Source: Bacteroidales bacterium UBA1035 (lineage in GTDB: Bacteria; Bacteroidota; Bacteroidia; Bacteroidales; Dysgonomonadaceae). Taken from it: 59,549 bases of DNA. Position 1 is the first letter of the stretch; each line of letters opens with the position of its first letter. The notes below the pieces were generated by a model. That model was not told the origin of the DNA, did not search any database, and was given only the letters and a program-made list of their open reading frames with translations. The translations under genes and the position numbers were made by a program. This document shows, piece by piece, positions 46,305-54,132 of the stretch. Location of the stretch: assembly GCA_002316835.1 (NCBI GenBank), contig DCEG01000005.1, forward strand, positions 102,310 through 161,858. The letters run 5' to 3'.

Positions 46305-46545
46305 ATCCAGTGTCGCTCTTTTAATTGCTATTTTGACGATTTTTTCCATCACTACAGGCCTGATTGATTTCGATGCTGGGATAAGTCATTTTTTGTCAAT
46401 ATCAATAGCGATGAAACAATAATTTACCGTTAAGGGCCTGTATAAGAATGAATCAGATTTTTTCACACCTGTTTTAGGGCGTGTCCGCTGGTTATCTGAA
46501 GAGCAACGACAGAAAAAGATCAGGAAAATAATTCAAAAAAAATAA
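46261..46545 (+). pseudogene. small membrane-protein-like gene interrupted by an in-frame stop
   Basis: One frame reads through a hydrophobic helix (VALLIAILTIFSITTGLI), a stop codon TAA at 46420-46422, and then a charged tail (VRWLSEEQRQKKIRKIIQKK) that ends at TAA 46543-46545, 15 bases before the SRPBCC start. Both halves look protein-like and lie in the same frame. No ATG starts the first half; TTG 46261 is the earliest candidate, and the frame is open from 46255. The parts together suggest a small two-part protein broken by one nonsense change, or two unrelated open stretches. The family is unknown. Confidence 0.4.
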
Positions 46546-46560
46546 GTAAAACAAATTTAA

Positions 46561-46989
46561 ATGGAAGCAAACAAGAAAGCACCGGTTTATTATTCCGATA
46601 GAATAACAATCAATTCATCGGCACAAAATGTTTGGAATAAACTTTCCGACATAGAGAATTGGCCAAAATGGCAAAAAAACATTGAATATGCCAGGCTAAA
46701 TGGGAAGCTTGCGTCCCAAACTACTTTCGACTGGAAAAGCGGAAGTTCAAAAATTCACTCTACACTCCATACCGTGAAAGCTCCTATTGAAATTGGATGG
46801 ACAGGCAAATCGATGGGAATAAATGCAGTTCATAATTGGAAAATCAGCTCGATGGGAAATACCACTGAAGTCTTTGTGGAAGAGAGTATGGAAGGTATTT
46901 TAGCGAATCTGATGAAAGGCTACTTAAATAAAATAGTGAAAAGAGAACTTCAAAAATCATTGAGTGAATTGAAACTGGCCTGTGAATAA
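46561..46989 (+). CDS. SRPBCC (START-like) lipid- or ligand-binding protein
   Basis: A 142-residue cytoplasmic protein of the polyketide-cyclase/START superfamily, with the opening strand ITINSSAQNVWNKLSDIENWPKWQKNI typical of SRPBCC proteins, where the W-P-x-W motif closes the helix after strand one. The ligand is unknown. It lies close to the hypothetical membrane protein and the decayed gene before it, suggesting one small operon. Confidence 0.85.
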   Translation: MEANKKAPVYYSDRITINSSAQNVWNKLSDIENWPKWQKNIEYARLNGKLASQTTFDWKSGSSKIHSTLHTVKAPIEIGWTGKSMGINAVHNWKISSMGNTTEVFVEESMEGILANLMKGYLNKIVKRELQKSLSELKLACE

Positions 46990-47051
46990 TATTTTAATAA
47001 TGGAAGCAAAACACATTCACCCTTATTTGCCTCACTCGCCTGAAAGACGAC

Positions 47052-47224
47052 ATTTTCATAACCGTATGCAAGTGAGGAGCGAACGCAGCTTACGGTATAT
47101 GATGCCACACTACAGCATCCGCCTGAAAGGCGGCACTTAAACATCTGTATGTCCCACCACTTCGGGCGAAGTTTTCCGGCATTGTTTTACCGCAGGCGAA
47201 TAAATCACCTACGGTTATGAAAAT
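47052..47224. repeat. candidate MITE/REP-like structured element
   Basis: A 15-bp inverted repeat (ATTTTCATAACCGTA at 47052-47066, TACGGTTATGAAAAT at 47210-47224) encloses hairpins at 47119-47133 (CCGCC/GGCGG) and 47159-47172 (ACTTC/GAAGT), and ACCGTA recurs inverted at 47091-47096. Base composition is more GC-rich than the flanks. Target-site duplications and further copies could not be established within this window. Confidence 0.5.
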
Positions 47225-47281
47225 ATGGCTTTCCAAGACTATTGGGTAAGAATACGGATATTCATTAAATATAAATATCTT

Positions 47282-47419
47282 TCAACGGTATTTATGATGC
47301 TTTATGATTTCATCTTTTTTGAAAGAAACAGGTTCGCAAAAGTCTGCAAATTCTGTCCACACCTCAATGGGAGCGTTAAAAATGCCATCAAATGTTTCTT
47401 TTAAGATTTTTGCAAGCAT
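47282..47419 (-). pseudogene. N-terminal fragment of a Crp/Fnr family regulator
   Basis: From ATG 47419, 45 codons read like the start of a Bacteroidetes Crp/Fnr protein (IFNAPIEVWTEF, FKKDEIIKHH) and then hit TGA at 47282-47284. The cyclic-nucleotide-binding barrel and helix-turn-helix are missing, and the reading breaks close to the hairpin-rich element, which probably replaced the rest. This is a remnant, not a functional regulator. Confidence 0.5.
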
Positions 47420-47653
47420 TTGTTTCAGATGTGTAAGTTTCTGCTTCGGGATATGAAGCAGAAACTGTATTATATGTCCAGTGTATTCAATAAAATCTAA
47501 ATTTTGCTGTCTAACTTTTTTGGCTATTTGTTTATATCTCAGTAAATTATACAGAAAACTTAAATCTTCAGCAAAAGATAACCTAATACCCCTTAAAATG
47601 ATTATAAAACCAGCAAAACAACGACAGTAATTGTTTACTGATACTTATAACTT

Positions 47654-48169
47654 TTATTCTACAAATTCCTCTGCAACTACAGTAAGCTTCTGTTTTAAAT
47701 CGGTATAGCTACCATACTTATCCGAAAAGATGACATTGTCTATTTTCCATCCGTTTTCATTTATAAGTTCTACCGTGTCACTCCAGCTTTCGTTGTTGGG
47801 TGATTCAAATTTAAAATCGACAATCGCTTCCGCCTTGTCGCCATCGATTTTTACTTTATTGATTTCGAAAGAAGTGTAACCGTCGTATAGACTGGAAAAC
47901 ACACTGCCTTCTAAAACAACGGGCTTTTCTGTGGGATACTCACTGTTTTTAATCCTTTCTTCATCCAGTTGGGTAACAGTAACCATACGATTCATCAGGC
48001 GCATCAGATCCTCCGAAAACAGGGAGGAGTCAATGGTACGATCATATATGCTTGCCTGATTTTCATAAACCGTGTTAATTTTTTCGGTAATTTCATTTTT
48101 ATCGGTGGTGCTGTTGCCGCAGCTGACAAAAATGAAAATGGCAACCATCGCCAAAAGTAATTTCTTCAT
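47654..48169 (-). CDS. lipoprotein of unknown function, possibly DUF3828-like
   Basis: With ATG 48169 the 171-residue product has lipobox FIFVSC (Cys at 17). The longer frame adds 12 residues before a normal signal, so I reject it. The mature part (SLFSEDLMRLMNRM, then a beta-rich half with AIVDFKFE and WKIDNVIF) resembles NTF2-like or DUF3828 proteins. The assignment is tentative and the function unknown. Confidence 0.75.
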   Translation of the reverse strand: MKKLLLAMVAIFIFVSCGNSTTDKNEITEKINTVYENQASIYDRTIDSSLFSEDLMRLMNRMVTVTQLDEERIKNSEYPTEKPVVLEGSVFSSLYDGYTSFEINKVKIDGDKAEAIVDFKFESPNNESWSDTVELINENGWKIDNVIFSDKYGSYTDLKQKLTVVAEEFVE

Positions 48170-48381
48170 AATTGTTTTTAATTTTATAGTTAATTTGTTA
48201 GGCAAATGTGATTTTTGGAAGAATATGTCAAAATATTATCCGGATACAAAAATACTAAATAAAGCTCTCCGAAACAATTTATGAAAATAGAAAACATCAA
48301 GAAAGTATTAATTGGTTCAAAAAAATATTGTACTTTTATTCTTTAGAATTGAAGTCCTGATTTTCTTTAAAATTATAAAAA

Positions 48382-48413
48382 TACGTTCCAGAACCCATCA
48401 TTTTGGAGCGTAT
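48382..48413 (+). terminator. imperfect hairpin before the second PHP gene
   Basis: AATACGTTCCAGAA-type arm pairs with TTTTGGAGCGTATT across an ACCCATCA loop, one wobble pair. The T tail is weak, so this is a terminator or a leader hairpin. Confidence 0.4.
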
Positions 48414-48481
48414 TCTGCTTAAAATTTAGCTTGACGAATTCTAATTCAGCTAGACTAAACATTATAAAACTTAAAATAGAC

Positions 48482-49552
48482 ATGAAAAAGTTCTCTATCT
48501 TCCTAATGTTATGCAGCGCGTTATCGCTACAAGCTCAACTTCGCAACAACGATGTGTATGAGATAACCGAAATGAATCGTTCTCAGGTGAGAAGCGAAAT
48601 TCGCATTCCCGATTTTGATGGTTATAAAACACTCAAATGTGATTTTCACATACATACCGTCTTTTCCGACGGAAAGGTTTGGCCCGATCTCCGAGTAGCG
48701 GAAGCCTGGCAGGAGGGTTTGGATGCCGTTGCCATTACCGACCACATCGAATACCGGCCAAATAAAGAGATACTGAAAGGGGATTTGAACGAATCTTATA
48801 AAATAGCCAAAAGAGCGGGCGACGGCATCAGGTTCATGGTAATTCACGGAATAGAAATCACCCGGAGCAAACCATTAGGACATCTCAACGCACTTTTCAT
48901 CAATGATGGGCTGCCGATGGATGTGGAAGAACCGCTTGACGCCATCGATGAAGCCATAAAACAAGGTGCTTTCATCATGTGGAATCATCCCGGTTGGCCG
49001 GACGATAAATCCACCTTGTATCCCGTGCACGAAAAGCTGATAAAAGCCAATAAAATCCACGGCGTGGAAGTGTTTAATTATATGGAATATTATCCGGTAG
49101 CTTTTGATTGGTGCAGAGACAATGGTCTGGCTTTTATGGCAAATACAGATATGCATGGGTTAGTTAATATCGATTATGGTGCAAAGAACAAGATTCGTCC
49201 CATGACACTTGTTTTAGCCAAAGAGCGAACGATCGAAAGCATTAAGGAGGCGTTATTCGCCAAACGGAGCATCGCTTATTTTAACGGCGAATTGGCTGGG
49301 AAACAGGAACATCTGAAAGGTTTGCTAAAGGCTTCACTCAAAATTCGCATTATTAATGATAAGTATGCGGAAGTGACCAATATTTCCGATATAACGTATC
49401 GTGTAATCGGAGGAGGAAATTCATACATTTTCCCTGCTCAAAAAACCATTTTAATGGCTGTTCCCGGATATGATACTATTTTCACAGTTGAAAACTGTCA
49501 CACTGGAAGTAATGAAAAATTGACAGTAACTGTATCGGATTTCGATTTTTAA
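48482..49552 (+). CDS. exported PHP-domain phosphodiesterase, Sb-PDE family (paralogue)
   Basis: ATG 48482 gives 356 residues and a clean signal (KKFSIFLMLCSALSLQAQ). The metal ligands repeat those of the gene at 6388: H56 and H58 (CDFHIHT), D63, H88 (ITDHIEY), E125, H134, H169 (WNHPGW), D223 and H225 (TDMHG). The C-terminal part is shorter and more divergent than the first copy. The oxidoreductase gene follows by 36 bases, which may mean a shared pathway for the product, perhaps a phosphorylated sugar or polyol (inference). Confidence 0.88.
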   Translation: MKKFSIFLMLCSALSLQAQLRNNDVYEITEMNRSQVRSEIRIPDFDGYKTLKCDFHIHTVFSDGKVWPDLRVAEAWQEGLDAVAITDHIEYRPNKEILKGDLNESYKIAKRAGDGIRFMVIHGIEITRSKPLGHLNALFINDGLPMDVEEPLDAIDEAIKQGAFIMWNHPGWPDDKSTLYPVHEKLIKANKIHGVEVFNYMEYYPVAFDWCRDNGLAFMANTDMHGLVNIDYGAKNKIRPMTLVLAKERTIESIKEALFAKRSIAYFNGELAGKQEHLKGLLKASLKIRIINDKYAEVTNISDITYRVIGGGNSYIFPAQKTILMAVPGYDTIFTVENCHTGSNEKLTVTVSDFDF

Positions 49553-49588
49553 AACATAAAATCAATAACTTATAAAAATAAATACCCC

Positions 49589-50860
49589 ATGAACAGACGA
49601 AATTTTATCAGAAATGTCTCAGCACTTTCTACGCTAACTATCTTGAAACCTGAAATCGTTTTTGCAACGAATAATAATTCTGCTGTAAGAATCGGACTTG
49701 TGGGATGTGGTTCTCGTGCAACAGGAATACTGGGAAGTATGGTTGATAACGCCAATATTCAGATGACAGCGCTTGCCGATATTTTTGAAGACCAATTGAT
49801 AAAAGGAATAGATTTTGCGAACGGACTGAATAAGAAAAGAAATTATGCAGCTGTAGTGAAAAATAAAACCTATGTGGGATCTGATGCATACCTGAGATTG
49901 CTGGAAAATAAGGATGTAGATGCCGTTGTTATTGCTTCTCCGGGCTATTCTCATCCTCAGATACTGGAAGATACAGTCGCGGCCGGAAAGCACGTGTATT
50001 GCGAGAAACCGCTTGCGGTAGATGCGGACGGATGCAAACAAATTATCAGAACGGGAAATAATATTAACGGAAAAGTTTCCGCTTTCGACGGCTTCCAGAT
50101 TCGTTATGCAACTCCTTACGTTGAAATGGCTAAAAGAATAAAAAGAGGCGATATAGGTGAAGTTGTTACCGTTCAGTTGTACTATCTTTCATCGGGTGCG
50201 GCTATTCATCCTCATGAAGGAATGTCGTACGACGAAATACGAATCCGCAATCATTATCATTTTCACGAAATTTCAGGCGGATGTTATCTCGATCAAGCCA
50301 TTCACATGATCGACGTCTGCAATTGGATTCTCGGCGATACACCGCTTTATGCGATTGGTGACGGCGGTAAAAAAGGTGGAGTGGATTTTGGAAATGCATG
50401 GACAAATTATCAGGTAATTTACAAATACCCAAACGATGTGAACGTTTCGGTTCATTCATCCAAATTCGGGAAAGTTTTTGGTGACGTATGCGCCAGGTTC
50501 ATTGGAACAAAAGGATTGGCCGAAGCACATTACAGTGGTGGAGTCTTCATCAACGGCGATAATAAATGGGATTCTGGAATTGTGCGTTCTGCAGCGGAAC
50601 TTACGCCGGAATCGATTGCTAGAGGTGCAAGTTCGTCTTCATTAGACGATGCCGATCCCAACAAAGGCAAGGCTTTTATCGAAAGTATTACGAGTGGAAA
50701 GTATTTGAATCAACTGGAATCGGGTTGCAATTCAACGTTAAGTGCTATTCTGGGAAGAGAAGCTTCATCGAGACAAGAAAAGATAACGTGGGACGAACTT
50801 ATTTACACTCCGCAACGAATTGACCCGAAATTGGATTTAAAACAGTTTGCCAGTAAATAA
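49589..50860 (+). CDS. Gfo/Idh/MocA family oxidoreductase with Tat-like signal
   Basis: A 423-residue NAD(P)-dependent dehydrogenase. The N-terminus MNRRNFIRNVSALS resembles a twin-arginine export signal. A Rossmann motif follows (VRIGLVGCGSRATGI), with the family EKP motif (YCEKPLAVDADG) and the C-terminal beta-sheet domain (about 180-360) containing GGCYLDQAIHMIDVCNWIL, which matches the GG-x-x-D-x-x-x-H signature. The substrate is a sugar, polyol or aminosugar derivative, unassignable here. Coupled to the PHP gene by a 36-base gap. Confidence 0.9.
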   Translation: MNRRNFIRNVSALSTLTILKPEIVFATNNNSAVRIGLVGCGSRATGILGSMVDNANIQMTALADIFEDQLIKGIDFANGLNKKRNYAAVVKNKTYVGSDAYLRLLENKDVDAVVIASPGYSHPQILEDTVAAGKHVYCEKPLAVDADGCKQIIRTGNNINGKVSAFDGFQIRYATPYVEMAKRIKRGDIGEVVTVQLYYLSSGAAIHPHEGMSYDEIRIRNHYHFHEISGGCYLDQAIHMIDVCNWILGDTPLYAIGDGGKKGGVDFGNAWTNYQVIYKYPNDVNVSVHSSKFGKVFGDVCARFIGTKGLAEAHYSGGVFINGDNKWDSGIVRSAAELTPESIARGASSSSLDDADPNKGKAFIESITSGKYLNQLESGCNSTLSAILGREASSRQEKITWDELIYTPQRIDPKLDLKQFASK

Positions 50861-50874
50861 AACCTGAAAAATAT

Positions 50875-50905
50875 TTTGTAAAGGTTCAAAAAACATATAA
50901 CTTTG
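50875..50905 (+). promoter_or_regulatory. promoter of the tRNA-Leu pair
   Basis: TTTG at 50875-50878, 19 bases, then TAACTTTG at 50898-50905. The first tRNA starts 57 bases downstream. Confidence 0.65.
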
Positions 50906-50961
50906 CAGCCACAAAAATAAAAAGTAGCGGAGGCTACATTTCTAAAGAGTTAGTGAAGTCC

Positions 50962-51045
50962 GCCCGGATGGCGGAATTGGTAGACGCGCTAGTTTCAGGG
51001 ACTAGTGTTGGAAACGATGTGCAGGTTCGAGTCCTGTTCCGGGCA
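50962..51045 (+). tRNA. tRNA-Leu (CAG)
   Basis: A class II tRNA with a long variable arm. Acceptor GCCCGGA/TCCGGGC, anticodon stem CTAGT/ACTAG with loop TTCAGGG (anticodon CAG) and T-loop TTCGAGT. CCA is not encoded. It is first of a tandem pair, 14 bases before the next tRNA. Confidence 0.93.
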
Positions 51046-51059
51046 CTGCACAACATATT

Positions 51060-51146
51060 GCGCAGGTGGTGAAATTGGTATACACGCTACTTTGAGGGGG
51101 TAGTGCCGGTTACGGCGTGTGAGTTCGAGTCTCATCCTGCGCACCA
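51060..51146 (+). tRNA. tRNA-Leu (GAG), CCA encoded
   Basis: A class II tRNA. Acceptor GCGCAGG/CCTGCGC, anticodon stem CTACT/GGTAG with loop TTGAGGG (anticodon GAG) and T-loop TTCGAGT. Unlike the other tRNAs in this window, it carries 3' CCA in the DNA (51144-51146). Confidence 0.93.
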
Positions 51147-51228
51147 ATATGCTATAATAAGCAGATTTTCAGCAATATCCAAGTTCATGTAGCTTAAGAG
51201 TGAACAAAAGCAACATGAAGTATGAAAA

Positions 51229-51345
51229 TCAATCAGAGAAAGTACACAACTCCTTTAATTCACTGAATACGGTCTCTTCAGTTTCGTAATTGGAAAGACT
51301 TTTTACCGACTTTAATAGATTCCTTATTTCGAAAATAAAATTCAC
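51229..51345 (-). pseudogene. possible remnant of a coding sequence
   Basis: A 38-codon frame from GTG 51345 reads IFEIRNLLKSVKSLSNYETE and continues with a Glu/Leu-rich end to TGA 51229. The same frame continues upstream past a TAG at 51346-51348 for 14 codons. The composition is protein-like, but no family is recognised. It is either the broken end of a gene or chance. Confidence 0.25.
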
Positions 51346-51472
51346 CTATTCCGGATTTTCGACACAATTCCTCCTATATTGAACACTTAACTAGCGTTAG
51401 TCTGACCTTTTTTTATTAATTCTTTGCTTTTGTTATTCGTCTCTGTATAAAGTGACTTTGTTATAAAATTAG

Positions 51473-51503
51473 TTGTTTTTCTGAAATGACTAAGCTAAAT
51501 TTG
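51473..51503 (+). promoter_or_regulatory. candidate promoter of the GH9-epimerase pair
   Basis: TTG at 51473-51475, 20 bases, TAAATTTG at 51496-51503. The gene starts about 110 bases further on, leaving a long untranslated leader. Confidence 0.5.
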
Positions 51504-51612
51504 CACTTACTGATAAACATTATATTGAAGACATACAAGGATCTCAAAACAACTCCATACCCTATAATTATAATATACTGATAATCAATTTAAATCACAT
51601 TTCTGTGTCGTA

Positions 51613-54132
51613 ATGAAAAAAAAGCTATTTTTCTATCTGTTAAGCTTATGTAGCTTACTTAGTGTCTGTAACCTCTATGGACAGAATTTTAAATTAGGCG
51701 ATTCCGGTTATTTCCAGAATAACGGTGTTAATGTAATGGCTTATGATGATATTTACCCGGAAGGACATCAGGGCGGGGTATCGCTCATTATGCACGGTAA
51801 TAGGATTGCAACTAATGGAGATATCCGTTTTGAACCTGCACCCGGACAATGGCAACCGGTTCCCAAACAAAAAAAACGCGATGCAAATATAAATGCAAAT
51901 ACCATTACCGCTTATATGACTTTTCCGGACTCATCTCGTCATATGACAGGTTTTAATCCGATGATTTATCCTGATTTTATGTTTAACTATACTGTGAGAG
52001 TACGAGGTGAAGGTAAAACTGTTGTTGTTACTGTTGATTTGGATCGTCCCGTTCCTGAAAAATTCCTTGGTAAAGTTGGTTTTAACCTGGAACTTTTTCC
52101 CGGAGCACTTTTTGGGAAACCTTGGATTATGGATGATCAAACAGGAATTTTTCCACAACAACCCAATGGTCCAACTCAATACGAACCTACAAACCATAAC
52201 CATCAAGGTAATTTCAATCCAAGCGGAAAAGCTTCAGTTAAGCAGTTAACCGGAAATGGGTTTAGTCCGATTATTGCCGATGATATTGTATCTGAGCCTT
52301 ACGCTGTGGGTAAGCGATTTACGGCTCGGCCTGATGATCCGTACAACAAATTTACAATTGAATCAAAAACTAATGATCTGAAACTATATGATGGTCGTAT
52401 GAACCACAACAACGGTTGGTTCGTGGTTCGCAGTGAAGTGCCTTCGGGTAGAACTAATAATGCAATTGAATGGGTTATTACACCCAATATAGTTAACGAT
52501 TGGCTATACAAACCTGTTATACAAGTTTCGCAAATTGGTTATCACCCAAATCAGCCAAAAGAGGCAGTTATTGAATTGGATAACAGGGATACAAGTCGTC
52601 AACAAATTAAACTTTGCCAGATTACCGATAAAGGTGAGAAAGAGGTTATTGTTAAAAATGGGGATGAATGGGGAAAATTTTTAAGATATGATTATTTGAA
52701 ATTTGATTTTTCAGAGATAAAAGAAGAAGGCTTGTACCAGGTGCGATACGGTGATTCTAAGTCCTCTGTTTTTCGTATTTCCCATAATGTTTATGATAGA
52801 GGTGTATGGCAGCCTGTTTTGGAATATTTTCTGCCCGTACAGATGTGCCACATGCGTATTAACGAAAAATACCGTGTATGGCACGGTCTCTGTCACATGG
52901 ATGATGCCCGAATGGCGCCTGTTGATTTTAATCACATTGATGGATATGTACAAGGTAATTCAACGTTGACGAAATATAAGGCCGGGGATGTTGTTTCCGG
53001 CTTAAATATAGGTGGATGGCACGATGCAGGGGATTTCGATCTTCGCATTGAATCTCAAGCAGGTGAGACCTATATTCTTTCATTAGCGCATGAATCTTTT
53101 GATGTGGATTATGACGTTACAAGCATCAATCAAATTTCACGTATAACTGAAATACATCAACCGGACGGTAAGTCCGACATTTTGCAACAAATTGAAAATG
53201 GAGCATTAACAGTAGTGGCTGGATATCGGACTTTAGGAAGATTATATCGTGGAATTATTTGCAACGACCTTCGTCAATATGTGATGCTGGGTGATGCTGC
53301 TGCAATGACCGATAATGTTTCAGATAATGATGACGATCGATGGGTCTTCACTGAAAATAACCCCGGTCGAGAATTAACTACAGCAGCTCAAATGGCCGCT
53401 GCATCACGTGCATTAAAAGGTTTTAACGATACTTTAAGCATCCAGGCCTTGCAAGTTGCCCGTGAACTGTATGAGGTAACAGAAGCAACAAACCGTTCAA
53501 GGTCAGCTAAAGTTCATGCGGCTGCTGAATTATATCTCACAACAAATGAAGATAAATACAAAAATTATTTACTTCAAGAAACTGAATATATAATCCAAAA
53601 CATCGGAAGTGTTGGTTGGTTTCTGGGACGTGCAGAAAAAAGAATCAATAATACTGAATTCACAAATGCAGTTAGAAATGCCCTGCTTCATTATCGCGAT
53701 CAATTAGACAAACAAGGTGCGGAAACACCATACGGAGTTCCATATCGCCCAAATATTTGGGGTGCCGGTTGGGATATTCAGCGTTTTGGCTATAATCACT
53801 ACTTTCTGCACACAGCCTATCCCGATATTTTCACTCCCAAATATGTATATAATGCATTGAATTTCATTCTCGGATGTCATCCCGGGTCTAACACAGCTTC
53901 GTTTGCATCAGGTATAGGAGCTGTATCGGCTACTGTGGGTTATGGCTTGAACCGTGCTGATTGGTCATATATCCCCGGTGGAGTTATATCCGGCACGGCA
54001 CTGATCCGTCCCGACTTTCCTGAATTACTTGAATTCCCGTTCTTGTGGCAACAAGTTGAGTATGTAATGGGTGGTGGCTCATCACATTATATGTTTTTAG
54101 TTTTAGCTGCACAACAATTATTGTCAAAATAA
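51613..54132 (+). CDS. secreted GH9 endoglucanase-type glycosidase
   Basis: An 839-residue exported enzyme. The signal peptide is followed by about 280 residues of unassigned beta-rich sequence with no recognised domain. Next comes a cellulase N-terminal Ig-like domain (about 300-395, PVIQVSQIGYHPNQPKEAVIELD) and the (alpha/alpha)6 GH9 barrel. The catalytic aspartates are D471 and D474 in GGWHDAGDFD. The proton donor is probably E816 in VEYVMGG. It likely cuts beta-1,4-glucan or glucomannan. The stop overlaps the next start as TAATG. Confidence 0.9.
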   Translation: MKKKLFFYLLSLCSLLSVCNLYGQNFKLGDSGYFQNNGVNVMAYDDIYPEGHQGGVSLIMHGNRIATNGDIRFEPAPGQWQPVPKQKKRDANINANTITAYMTFPDSSRHMTGFNPMIYPDFMFNYTVRVRGEGKTVVVTVDLDRPVPEKFLGKVGFNLELFPGALFGKPWIMDDQTGIFPQQPNGPTQYEPTNHNHQGNFNPSGKASVKQLTGNGFSPIIADDIVSEPYAVGKRFTARPDDPYNKFTIESKTNDLKLYDGRMNHNNGWFVVRSEVPSGRTNNAIEWVITPNIVNDWLYKPVIQVSQIGYHPNQPKEAVIELDNRDTSRQQIKLCQITDKGEKEVIVKNGDEWGKFLRYDYLKFDFSEIKEEGLYQVRYGDSKSSVFRISHNVYDRGVWQPVLEYFLPVQMCHMRINEKYRVWHGLCHMDDARMAPVDFNHIDGYVQGNSTLTKYKAGDVVSGLNIGGWHDAGDFDLRIESQAGETYILSLAHESFDVDYDVTSINQISRITEIHQPDGKSDILQQIENGALTVVAGYRTLGRLYRGIICNDLRQYVMLGDAAAMTDNVSDNDDDRWVFTENNPGRELTTAAQMAAASRALKGFNDTLSIQALQVARELYEVTEATNRSRSAKVHAAAELYLTTNEDKYKNYLLQETEYIIQNIGSVGWFLGRAEKRINNTEFTNAVRNALLHYRDQLDKQGAETPYGVPYRPNIWGAGWDIQRFGYNHYFLHTAYPDIFTPKYVYNALNFILGCHPGSNTASFASGIGAVSATVGYGLNRADWSYIPGGVISGTALIRPDFPELLEFPFLWQQVEYVMGGGSSHYMFLVLAAQQLLSK

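Larger units (their letters stand above)
46990..47653. other. gene-poor region with hairpin-rich element and gene fragments
   Basis: About 660 bases without an intact gene. From left to right it holds a hairpin-rich segment (about 47040-47228), a GC-poorer stretch and, on the minus strand, a truncated Crp/Fnr N-terminus (47282-47419). The Crp/Fnr frame stays open upstream to about 47630, but without a start codon or recognisable family. The region looks like decayed accessory DNA. Confidence 0.6.
51147..51612. other. intergenic region before the GH9 gene
   Basis: About 466 bases. It contains a weak minus-strand protein-like frame (51229-51345), a promoter at 51473-51503 and a leader of about 110 bases before the GH9 start codon. 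Nothing else is recognisable. Confidence 0.6.

Noticed and set aside
47000..47140. 46-codon plus-strand frame in the hairpin element
   Set aside because: Reads as a plausible peptide but is rich in His/Arg from the repeat and has no homology or clear start signal.
46950..47144. 64-residue minus-strand frame over the hairpin element
   Set aside because: Overlaps the end of the SRPBCC gene and consists of sequence from the inverted repeats; no family and biased composition. Treated as noise from the element.
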